Shown here: positions 7,874 through 16,873 of the stretch, in pieces
How the letters are laid out: the number at the start of each line of letters is the position of its first letter
Numbering within the stretch: position 1 is the first letter of the stretch
Source: Alphaproteobacteria bacterium
Lineage (GTDB): Bacteria; Pseudomonadota; Alphaproteobacteria; Thalassobaculales; Thalassobaculaceae
NCBI GenBank assembly: GCA_024742275.1
Contig: JANSYS010000003.1
Coordinates: forward strand, 1-64,000
Length of the DNA stretch: 64,000 bases
Reading direction: 5' to 3'
Notes under the pieces: model-generated
The model's database searches: none
Told to the model about the DNA's origin: nothing
Seen by the model: the letters and a program-made list of their open reading frames with translations, nothing else
Made by a program: the position numbers and the translations under genes

Positions 7874-9514
7874 ATGAAGTCACGTCTGACCCGTTTCGCG
7901 GCCTCGGTCGTGCTCGGCTCGGCCCTCGCGGTCGGGGCCGGCTCGATTTCGGCGTCCGCGCAGGAGTATGGCGGCGAGCTGCGCCTGGTCGTGGGCTCGA
8001 AGATCCCGTCCTACGACGGCCACATCGAATCTACATTCGGCATGATCCATCCGATCCGGCCGTTCTACAGCATGCTGATCCGGATCAATCCGGACAATCC
8101 GTCGTCGCCCACCGACTTCGTCTGCGACCTGTGCGTCGGCGACGTGCCGGAGCCGACCAACGACGGCAAGACCTATACCTTCAAGATCCGCCAGGGCGTC
8201 ACCTTCCAGGACGGTACGCCGCTGACCTCCGCGGACATCAAGGCCACGTTCGACAAAATGGCTTTCCCGCCGGAAGGCGTCGCGTCGAACCGCAAAGCCT
8301 ACTTCAAGATGATCGATTCGATCGAGACGCCGGACCCCGAGACGGTCGTCTTCAATCTGAAGTTCGCGTCCGGGACGTTCATCCCGTCCGTCGCCATGCC
8401 GTTCAACTTCGTCTATTCGAAGAAGGATCTCGACGAGCACGGCTACAAGTGGCACCAGACCAACATCAACGGCTCCGGCCCGTTCCATTTCGTGGAGCAC
8501 GTCCAGGGTAGCCACGTTTTGGGTAAGAAGAACCCGAACTACTACCACGAGGGCATGCCGTATCTCGACGGCTTCCGGGCGATCTCCGCGCCGAAGATGT
8601 CGGTGCGCCTGCAGGCGATCCGCGGCGGTCAGGCCGATATCGAGTTCCGCGGCTTCCCGCCGAAGGCTCGTGACGACCTCGTCAAGGCGCTGGGCGACCA
8701 GGTCACGGTCCAGGAAAGCGACTGGAACTGCGTGCTGCTGGTGACGCCGAACCACAAGGTGAAACCGTTCGACGATCCGCGCGTCCGGCAAGCGCTGTCG
8801 CTCGCCATCGATCGGGCCGGCGGCTCCAAGTACCTGTCGCAGATCGCCATCGTGAAGACGGTCGGCGGCATCGGTTTCCCGGGCCACCCGCTCTCCTCCA
8901 CGCCGGAGTATCTCGAGAAGAACATCATCGGCTATGGTAAGGACGTTGAGGCGAACCGGGCGCGGGCGAAGGAGCTTCTCAAGGAAGCCGGCCACGAGAA
9001 CCTCAAGTTCACCCTGCACAACCGCGGCGTGGACCAGCCGTACAAGGTCGTCGGGACCTGGCTGATCGACCAGTGGAAGCGCATCGGCCTGGATGTCGAG
9101 CAGTGGGTACAGCCGTCGACGCCGTTCTACGCGACCCTGCGTACGAAGAAGGACTTCGACGTCTCGCTCGACTTCAACTGCCAGGCGGTGGTGAACCCGA
9201 TCGCGGATATCTCGAAGTTCCTGCCCTCGGGCGGCGCCAACTACTCAGACTTCGAGGATCAGCAACTCGAGGACATCTACAACGAGCTCCTCCAGACCGG
9301 CGATCCGGCAAAGCAGCGCGAGCTGTTCGCGGCCTACGAGAAGCGGGTCCTCAACGATCTGGCGTCCCAGTTCATCACCCTGTGGTGGTACAAGATCAAT
9401 CCGTACCGCTCCTACGTGAAGGGCTGGAAGATCGCTCCGAGCCACTATCTGAACCAGTCGCTCGAGAACATCTGGATCGATCAGGCCGAGTACAAGAAGC
9501 AGCTCGGCGGGTAA
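7874..9514 (+). CDS. ABC transporter substrate-binding protein (peptide/nickel family, SBP_bac_5)
   Basis: A 546-residue periplasmic binding protein for a peptide/nickel/opine-type importer. It begins with a classic Sec signal peptide (basic start, hydrophobic core, cleavage near ASAQEY around residue 31). The mature part has the family 5 signatures: the core DGKTYTFKIRQGVTFQDGTP and DDPRVRQALSLAIDR. It would present the ligand to the DppB/DppC-like permeases encoded just downstream. Ligands of this family range from oligopeptides to sugars, glutathione, opines and metal chelates, so the cargo is unknown; the acid-catabolism genes next door are only a hint. Confidence 0.92.
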   Translation: MKSRLTRFAASVVLGSALAVGAGSISASAQEYGGELRLVVGSKIPSYDGHIESTFGMIHPIRPFYSMLIRINPDNPSSPTDFVCDLCVGDVPEPTNDGKTYTFKIRQGVTFQDGTPLTSADIKATFDKMAFPPEGVASNRKAYFKMIDSIETPDPETVVFNLKFASGTFIPSVAMPFNFVYSKKDLDEHGYKWHQTNINGSGPFHFVEHVQGSHVLGKKNPNYYHEGMPYLDGFRAISAPKMSVRLQAIRGGQADIEFRGFPPKARDDLVKALGDQVTVQESDWNCVLLVTPNHKVKPFDDPRVRQALSLAIDRAGGSKYLSQIAIVKTVGGIGFPGHPLSSTPEYLEKNIIGYGKDVEANRARAKELLKEAGHENLKFTLHNRGVDQPYKVVGTWLIDQWKRIGLDVEQWVQPSTPFYATLRTKKDFDVSLDFNCQAVVNPIADISKFLPSGGANYSDFEDQQLEDIYNELLQTGDPAKQRELFAAYEKRVLNDLASQFITLWWYKINPYRSYVKGWKIAPSHYLNQSLENIWIDQAEYKKQLGG

Positions 9515-9536
9515 GGCTAGATCTGCCGTCGAATTT

Positions 9537-9571
9537 GCCGCCCCGGACCCGCGCGTTCGGGGCGGCTTTTT
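9537..9571 (+). terminator. Intercistronic terminator/attenuator after the binding-protein gene
   Basis: GCCGCCCCG and CGGGGCGGC form a 9-bp stem with a 12-base loop, followed by five T residues. It sits between the binding-protein gene and the first permease gene. Such partial terminators commonly protect the upstream mRNA and let the binding protein be made in excess over membrane subunits. Confidence 0.7.
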
Positions 9572-9603
9572 AGAAATTAACCGGATAGAGAGAGACGCGG
9601 GGC

Positions 9604-10575
9604 ATGTATAGCTACATCGTCAAGCGCCTGTTGATCCTGCTGCCGACACTCATCGGCGCGGCGATCCTGGTCTTCTTGTTGCTGCGGCTTGTGCCCGGCG
9701 ACGTTTGTCTTCTGCGCTTCGGCGGAGAAGGCGGCTACGCCGATCCCGAGCAGATCCGGCTTTGCCGGGAGCGTCTCGGTTTGGATCTCCCAATTTATCT
9801 GCAGTTCTTCGACTACATGGTCGGCTTCTTCACGTTCGATCTCGGCGTGTCGATGTGGACGTCGCAGCCGGTGACGACAGAAATCGGGATCCGTTTCGGC
9901 CTGTCCCTGCAGATCGCGATCATGGCGACCCTCGTGTCGGTGGTGATCGCCCTGCCGCTCGGAGTGATATCCGCCGCCAAGCAGAACACGCCGGTCGACT
10001 ATTTCGTGCGAGCGTTCAGTATCGCCGGAATCGCCATGCCGTCGTTCTGGCTCGGCATCCTGATCATTCTCGGGTTGCTGATCGGCTCGCAGGCATGGTT
10101 CGGGCGCCCTTGGATGCCGCCGATCGACTACGTGCCGCTCTGGGTCGACCCCTGGTACAATCTCAGCGCCTTGATCTGGCCGGCGCTGGCGACCGGATAT
10201 CGCTATTCGGCCGTCGCCACCCGCATGACCCGATCCGCGATGCTCGAGGTGCTGCACGAGGACTATGTCCGCACCGCACGCGCCAAGGGTCTGATTGAGA
10301 AAGTGATCATCAACAAGCATGCGCTGAAGAATGCGATGCTGCCTGTGGTGACCATCATCGGCATTGAGTTCGCCTTCCTGATGGGCGGCCTTGTTGTGAC
10401 CGAACAGGTCTTCAACCTCAACGGCCTCGGCAAGCTTTTCGTGGAATCGGTCACCCAGTCCGACTACACGCTGACCCAGGCGCTGGTTATGCTCGTGGTG
10501 GCAATCTTCGTGCTGGTGAACTTCCTGGTCGACATCATGTACGCGTGGCTCGACCCGCGTATCCGCTACAATTGA
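9604..10575 (+). CDS. ABC transporter permease, DppB-like
   Basis: A 323-residue inner-membrane permease subunit with the family's usual six membrane segments, the first at about residues 9-29. The N-terminal TM_PBP1 region (YIVKRLLILLPTLIGAAI) and the permease loop that contacts the ATPase (EDYVRTARAKGLIEKVI) are both present. It follows the binding-protein gene after the attenuator and precedes the second permease gene by 10 bases. It should pair with the DppC-like protein to form the translocation channel. Confidence 0.92.
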   Translation: MYSYIVKRLLILLPTLIGAAILVFLLLRLVPGDVCLLRFGGEGGYADPEQIRLCRERLGLDLPIYLQFFDYMVGFFTFDLGVSMWTSQPVTTEIGIRFGLSLQIAIMATLVSVVIALPLGVISAAKQNTPVDYFVRAFSIAGIAMPSFWLGILIILGLLIGSQAWFGRPWMPPIDYVPLWVDPWYNLSALIWPALATGYRYSAVATRMTRSAMLEVLHEDYVRTARAKGLIEKVIINKHALKNAMLPVVTIIGIEFAFLMGGLVVTEQVFNLNGLGKLFVESVTQSDYTLTQALVMLVVAIFVLVNFLVDIMYAWLDPRIRYN

Positions 10576-10585
10576 GGGAGGACCG

Positions 10586-11503
10586 ATGATGGCGACCCCC
10601 GATATCAGTATCGAATCCGACGAGCTTCCGGCCCGCAAGACCATCCTGCAGCGGACCGGCCGCCTCGCCCGCAAGCAACCCCTCGGCTTCGCCGGCGGGA
10701 TCGTTGTGCTGGCAATGATAATCATGGCGATCTTCGCTCCCTGGCTCGCTCCCTTCGATCCGGAACAGGCCAATTTCGCCGACATGCTGGTGCCGCCGGG
10801 CGCCGCCAGCAATATGGGCGACGGGCTCTTCCTTCTAGGCACCGACCAGTTCGGCCGGGACCTTTTCTCCCGCATCATCTACGGCGCGCGAACGGCTCTG
10901 ACCGTTGGCTTCACGGCAGCGATCATCGGTTCCTTCGCCGGTCTCGCCCTCGGCGTCGCCAGCGCGTATTTCGGCGGCTATTTCGACCTTGTCCTGCAGC
11001 GGATCATCGACGTGTTCATGGCGTTTCCGCTGATCATCATGGCGCTGGCGATCGTAGCGATCTTCGGCACCGGAACCGACAAGGTGATCATCGCCATCAC
11101 CATCCCGTTTATCCCGCGATGCGCCCGCGTCGTTCGGTCGAGCGCGCTGGCGGTCCGCGAGATGCCCTATGTGGATGCCGCGCGGTCGATCGGATACGGC
11201 AACGCCCGGATCATCTTCCGCCATATCGCGCCGAACGTGGTGGCTCCGTTCCTGATCATGCTGACCGCGTTCCTCGGCGAGGCGATCCTGCTCGAGGCGT
11301 CTCTGTCCTACCTCGGGTTGGGCGTGCAGGAGCCGACACCGGCTTGGGGCTTGATGCTGCAGGGCGGCGCGGAGGAATATGCGGAGAGTGCGCCCTGGGT
11401 CCCGATCTTCCCTGGCCTGGCCATAACCATCGCGGTGTTCGGCTTCAACCTCTTCGGCGATGCGGTGCGGGATGCCCTCGACCCTCGGCTGCGCTCTCGC
11501 TGA
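10586..11503 (+). CDS. ABC transporter permease, DppC-like
   Basis: A 305-residue second permease subunit. The N-terminal OppC-type region (a cytoplasmic stretch, then a membrane segment at about residues 34-54) is followed by the transport domain with the ATPase-contact loop MPYVDAARSIGYGNARII. There are two adjacent ATG codons; the second sits at a better distance from GGGAGGA. It is the last gene of the rightward run. The ATPase subunits are not downstream on this strand but on the other strand at 12601-14487. Confidence 0.92.
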   Translation: MMATPDISIESDELPARKTILQRTGRLARKQPLGFAGGIVVLAMIIMAIFAPWLAPFDPEQANFADMLVPPGAASNMGDGLFLLGTDQFGRDLFSRIIYGARTALTVGFTAAIIGSFAGLALGVASAYFGGYFDLVLQRIIDVFMAFPLIIMALAIVAIFGTGTDKVIIAITIPFIPRCARVVRSSALAVREMPYVDAARSIGYGNARIIFRHIAPNVVAPFLIMLTAFLGEAILLEASLSYLGLGVQEPTPAWGLMLQGGAEEYAESAPWVPIFPGLAITIAVFGFNLFGDAVRDALDPRLRSR

Positions 11504-11528
11504 GGCAACGACATCACCGAATTGGAAT

Positions 11529-11560
11529 GGGCCCCGCTCTGGCGGGGCCCTTCGTCTTTC
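11529..11560 (+). terminator. Intrinsic terminator after the permease operon
   Basis: GGGCCCCGC and GCGGGGCCC form a 9-bp stem with a 4-base loop, followed by a T-rich tail (TTCGTCTTTCC). It lies between the permease gene and the convergent PAS_5 gene. Confidence 0.65.
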
Positions 11561-11585
11561 CGGACTTCCCGCGAGGACCCGGCCC

Positions 11586-12176
11586 CTAGACGGTCACCGG
11601 ACTGTCGCAGGAAATGCTGTAGACCCCGCGCTCGTCAGGCTGTCCAACCACGTCGCTCGCCATGAGATGGAGCTGGGCGCCGAAGAGCACGGTGGGCACT
11701 CCCGTTTCGTCGCCGAGCGCCGGCACATACAGCCGATCGCAGGCAACGAACTCCTTGCCCGGCACGGCGAACCGCATCCGGCAGAATACCGCCCGCTTCT
11801 CGTTCAGCGCCTGCGTGTACATACTCATCCTGAGATCCGACGCAATCGGCGACATGATTTCATCGACGTAGCGCCCCGTGGGTTCGAACCCCATGATCTC
11901 ACGAAGCCGGGTACCTGCAAGCCTACAGAGGAATCGGCCCGTCTCTTCCCGCTCGATAACCATCATGCCCGGCAGGAGGGCACGCGGCAGGTCGATCGGA
12001 TCGATTTCGCTACGCCTAGGCAGTCGGCCCAGCTTCTCAACAAGGCGGCGCCAGTGGTCGTAAAGGCCCGCCAGCGATGGATCGGCGATCGTGTCCCGAA
12101 ACCCCAAACCCTGATTCAAGAGACGCTCCCTTAAAGGACCCTCCCCATCGCACGCGGCAACATGGATCAGTGTCAA
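11586..12176 (-). CDS. PAS domain-containing protein (PAS_5 family)
   Basis: A 196-residue cytoplasmic protein of the PAS_5 type, common in Rhodospirillales and often present in many copies. The hallmark region runs from LPRRSEIDPIDLPRALLPGM through FLCRLAGTRLREIMGFEPTG, a PAS-like sensory fold preceded by a short helical lead-in. There is no attached kinase, cyclase or DNA-binding domain, so its output is unknown. It lies between the permease genes and the ATPase gene of one transporter and might be coregulated with either. It probably has its own promoter in the AT-richer DNA to its right. Confidence 0.75.
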   Translation of the reverse strand: MTLIHVAACDGEGPLRERLLNQGLGFRDTIADPSLAGLYDHWRRLVEKLGRLPRRSEIDPIDLPRALLPGMMVIEREETGRFLCRLAGTRLREIMGFEPTGRYVDEIMSPIASDLRMSMYTQALNEKRAVFCRMRFAVPGKEFVACDRLYVPALGDETGVPTVLFGAQLHLMASDVVGQPDERGVYSISCDSPVTV

Positions 12177-12600
12177 CTAAAAATGCCTGATCGCCGAACC
12201 AAGCACAGCAAACGGAGTCATCATCACGTAATACTTGACCGGACTCTCTTGTCTTCAAGAATTCTATATCTGAGATGCATCGAAGCATATTCTGGTCAAG
12301 CCGCTACTCAGCAAGACAAAGTCGATCCATGGAAGCACCTCCATTACCATATGGAGCGGCGCGTCTTATCCAGCATGTCCCGCGATCTGGATCCAGGCTC
12401 CCGCGAGGCGACGGGTCCAGTCGCGCCGGATCCCATCGACCCAGCCGCCGTCACGCTCTATCCGGTGACACCGGTCCCAGAAGCCGCATCCGTCGCGCGC
12501 TTGGCTGACCCGCTATGCCAGCCCAGGCGGGGCGAACGTGCAGTCAATCCGCCCCCAGTATCGCCGCCCCCAGTATCGCCGCCCCCAGTATCGTTTGCCG
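12177..12600. other. Gene-free intergenic region, partly AT-rich
   Basis: No credible gene in about 420 bases. The part from 12177 to 12360 is visibly richer in A/T than the surroundings and probably carries the promoter of the leftward PAS_5 gene, though I cannot pick one clear pair of boxes. The rest includes a 15-base tandem repeat (12549-12593) just beyond the stop of the ATPase gene. Confidence 0.5.
12549..12593. repeat. Tandem repeat, three perfect 15-base units
   Basis: The unit CCGCCCCCAGTATCG is repeated three times without mismatch or gap. It begins 8 bases downstream of the fused ATPase gene's stop. A unit of 15 bases keeps frame if it was ever translated. It could be a replication-slippage tract that differs in copy number between strains. 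Confidence 0.9.
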
Positions 12601-14487
<1,887 letters not shown>

Positions 14488-14617
14488 CCCCTAACTCCCA
14501 ATAAAGCAAAACCGTCCCGTCGCCCCTCTTTGGCGGGGGCAGATTGCATACACTAGCCGACCCGGGCCCGAATTTGCAGGTGTTTTTCGGGTTCTCGCCG
14601 GATTTAAGGCGGCTACG

Positions 14618-15334
14618 ATGACCGCCATGAAACCGCAGGATTTCAAAGGCGGGCTGCGGGCAGGGATCCGGTCGGCGCTTGGCCTGCCGACCCTTGTCCT
14701 CGTCGGCAGCATGACGGGATACGGCGCGCTCGCCCACGACACCGGTTTCGGCGCCGGCCTCGCCGTATTGTCGACGATCCTGATCTGGGGTTTGCCCGGT
14801 CAGATCGTCATGGCCGAGATGTACGCCGCCGGCGCGGACATCCTGGCGATCGCCATCGCCGTGGGCATGGCCAACATGCGGTTCTTTCCAATGGCGGTGT
14901 CGCTCATGCCGACCCTGAGCGGCGGCGGCATCCTAGCCCGCCTCGCCCAGGCTCAGCTCATGTCGGCCACGTCCTGGGCCTATGTGATGCGCAGCACCGC
15001 GCCGGAAACGCCCTCGGCCAGGCTCGGCTTCCACACCGGCTTCGCCGGCCAGTGCATGACGGTCGCGGCGATCGCGACGATGGTCGGCTATCTCGGCGCC
15101 GCCGGCCTGCCGAAGCCGCTGGCGCTGGCGCTGCTGTTCATCAACGCATGCTTCCTGCTGCTGCTGCTGCTCGACACCAAAGGCCGAGGAGCGGCCTTCG
15201 CGGTCGTCACCGGGGTCGTCGCGGGCATCCCAATCAATATGTACCTCCCCGATACCGGACTGATCGTCACCGGCATCGTCGGTGGTACCGTCGGATTTCT
15301 GGCCGACGCTACGGGTCGGAGTGCGGCCTCGTGA
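14618..15334 (+). CDS. azlC: AzlC family branched-chain amino acid exporter subunit
   Basis: A 238-residue membrane protein of the AzlC/YgaZ family, which with AzlD/YgaH forms an exporter of branched-chain amino acids. The diagnostic N-terminal half is present (FKGGLRAGIRSALGL, then GLPGQIVMAEMYAAGA and MANMRFFPMAVSLMP). Several hydrophobic segments span the length. Its stop overlaps the GTG of the azlD-like gene, which supports a two-gene operon. It is transcribed away from the transporter ATPase gene; the 130 bases between them should hold both promoters. A second ATG three codons in is an alternative start. Confidence 0.85.
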   Translation: MTAMKPQDFKGGLRAGIRSALGLPTLVLVGSMTGYGALAHDTGFGAGLAVLSTILIWGLPGQIVMAEMYAAGADILAIAIAVGMANMRFFPMAVSLMPTLSGGGILARLAQAQLMSATSWAYVMRSTAPETPSARLGFHTGFAGQCMTVAAIATMVGYLGAAGLPKPLALALLFINACFLLLLLLDTKGRGAAFAVVTGVVAGIPINMYLPDTGLIVTGIVGGTVGFLADATGRSAAS

Positions 15335-15669
15335 GCGCGTTTGGACCGACGGCGGCGGCGCTGGTCGTTGCCGCTTCGGTCGGCGCGACGTTCCTGTGGC
15401 GGGGGATCGGCGTGATTCTGGCCCGACGGCTCGACACCAAGGGCGCCGTCTTCCGCTGGTTCTCCTTCGCCTCTTTCGCCGTGCTTGCGGGACTGCTGTC
15501 GCGACTGCTGATCCTTCCGACCGGTGATTTGGCGACCATCGGCCTGGAGGTACGGTTGGGCGCGGCAGTGGTCGGCGTGGCCGCTTTCTATCTGTCGCGC
15601 CGCAACCTGCTGGTCGGGGTGGCGAGCGGCACGCTCAGCTTCGCCCTCGCCGCCGGCGCGTTGGGCTGA
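15331..15669 (+). CDS. azlD: AzlD family protein (partner of AzlC)
   Basis: A small 112-residue membrane protein with the AzlD layout: three or four hydrophobic segments and the conserved TFLWRGIGVILARR near the start. Its GTG start overlaps the azlC stop (GTGA), and GGAG lies a few bases upstream. A longer reading in this frame runs back into azlC and is not credible. It should be needed together with AzlC for amino acid export. Confidence 0.82.
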   Translation: MSAFGPTAAALVVAASVGATFLWRGIGVILARRLDTKGAVFRWFSFASFAVLAGLLSRLLILPTGDLATIGLEVRLGAAVVGVAAFYLSRRNLLVGVASGTLSFALAAGALG

Positions 15670-15673
15670 TCAC

Positions 15674-16843
15674 TCAGGCGTTGCCGCTGAGATAGTCCAG
15701 CGCCGCCTGGACGCCTCCCGTCCGGATCGGCACGCCGGCCATCCGCAGGCCCATCTCGCAACCCGACAGGGTGCCGCACAGCATCAGGTCGTTGAAGTCG
15801 CCGAGATGACCGATGCGGAACATCTTCCCCTTCACCTTACCGAGCCCGGCGCCGAGCGACATGTCGAACTTGTCCAGGATCACCTTGCGCACGGCGTCGG
15901 CGTCATGGCCGTCCGGCATGACGACGCCGGTCAGCACCGGCGAGTACTCGCGGCTGTCCTCGCACTGGATCTCCAGTCCCCACTGGCGCACGGCCCGACG
16001 AGTCGCCTCGGCGTGGCGCTCGTGCCGCGCGAACACGTTGTCCAACCCCTCGTCCATCAGCATGTCGCAGGCCTCCTTGAGGCCGTAGAGCAGGTTGGTG
16101 TTCGGGGTATAGGGGAAGTTTCCGGTCGGGTTCTGACCGATCTGCGACGACCATTCCCAATAGGACTTGGTCATCTTCGAGGACTTCGCCGCCTCCAGCG
16201 CCTTGTCGCTGACAGCGTTGAAGCTGATGCCAGGCGGCAGCATCAGGCCCTTCTGGGAACCGGAGATGGTGACGTCGATTCCCCACTCGTCATGGCGCAG
16301 ATCGGCGGAGGCCAGGCCCGAAATCGTGTCCACCATGAACAGCGCCGGGTGACCGGTAGCGTCGATCGCCTTGCGCACCTCGGGGATGCGCGACGTGACA
16401 CCGGTGGAGGTTTCGTTGTGGACGCAGCACACGGCCTTGATCTCGTGGCCCTTGTCCTTCGACAGCCGCTCCTCGACCGCCGCCGGATCGACGCCGCAGC
16501 GCCAGTCGCCCTCGATCACCTCCGGCTTCAGGCCGATGCGGGTGGCGAGTTCGACCCACAGGGTGGAGAATTGACCGGTCTCGACCATCAGCACCTTGTC
16601 GCCGGGCGAGAGCGTGTTGACCAGGGCCGCTTCCCAGGCGCCGGTCCCGGATGCCGGAAAGATGATGACCGGGTTCTTGGTCTTGAAGATCGGCTTGATC
16701 TTCTCGAGCACCTCCTTGGCCAGCGCCTGAAACTCGGGGCCGCGATGGTCGATGGTCGGCCTCTCGATAGCGCGCAGGATGCGGCCCGGCACGTTGGAGG
16801 GACCGGGGATCTGCAGGAAATGGGGGCCGGCGCGGTGGGCCAT
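15674..16843 (-). CDS. Serine--glyoxylate aminotransferase (class V)
   Basis: A 389-residue PLP enzyme of the alanine-glyoxylate/serine-glyoxylate aminotransferase family, converting serine plus glyoxylate to hydroxypyruvate plus glycine. Visible features are the N-terminal PGPSNVPGRILRAI, the substrate/PLP region FPASGTGAWEAALVNTL, the VDTISGLASADLR aspartate, and the PLP lysine in SGSQKGLMLPPG (about residue 198). Such enzymes work in photorespiration-like glyoxylate use and in the serine cycle. It lies 30 bases downstream of a 2-hydroxyacid-type FAD oxidoreductase that could supply glyoxylate or a related oxoacid. No other serine-cycle genes are present here. Confidence 0.9.
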   Translation of the reverse strand: MAHRAGPHFLQIPGPSNVPGRILRAIERPTIDHRGPEFQALAKEVLEKIKPIFKTKNPVIIFPASGTGAWEAALVNTLSPGDKVLMVETGQFSTLWVELATRIGLKPEVIEGDWRCGVDPAAVEERLSKDKGHEIKAVCCVHNETSTGVTSRIPEVRKAIDATGHPALFMVDTISGLASADLRHDEWGIDVTISGSQKGLMLPPGISFNAVSDKALEAAKSSKMTKSYWEWSSQIGQNPTGNFPYTPNTNLLYGLKEACDMLMDEGLDNVFARHERHAEATRRAVRQWGLEIQCEDSREYSPVLTGVVMPDGHDADAVRKVILDKFDMSLGAGLGKVKGKMFRIGHLGDFNDLMLCGTLSGCEMGLRMAGVPIRTGGVQAALDYLSGNA

Positions 16844-16873
16844 GGGTCGTTCCTCCTAAAGGTTCTGTCTTGG

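Noticed and set aside
12549-12593. CRISPR-like repeat
   Set aside because: The 15-base units are directly adjacent with no spacers, so it is a simple tandem repeat.
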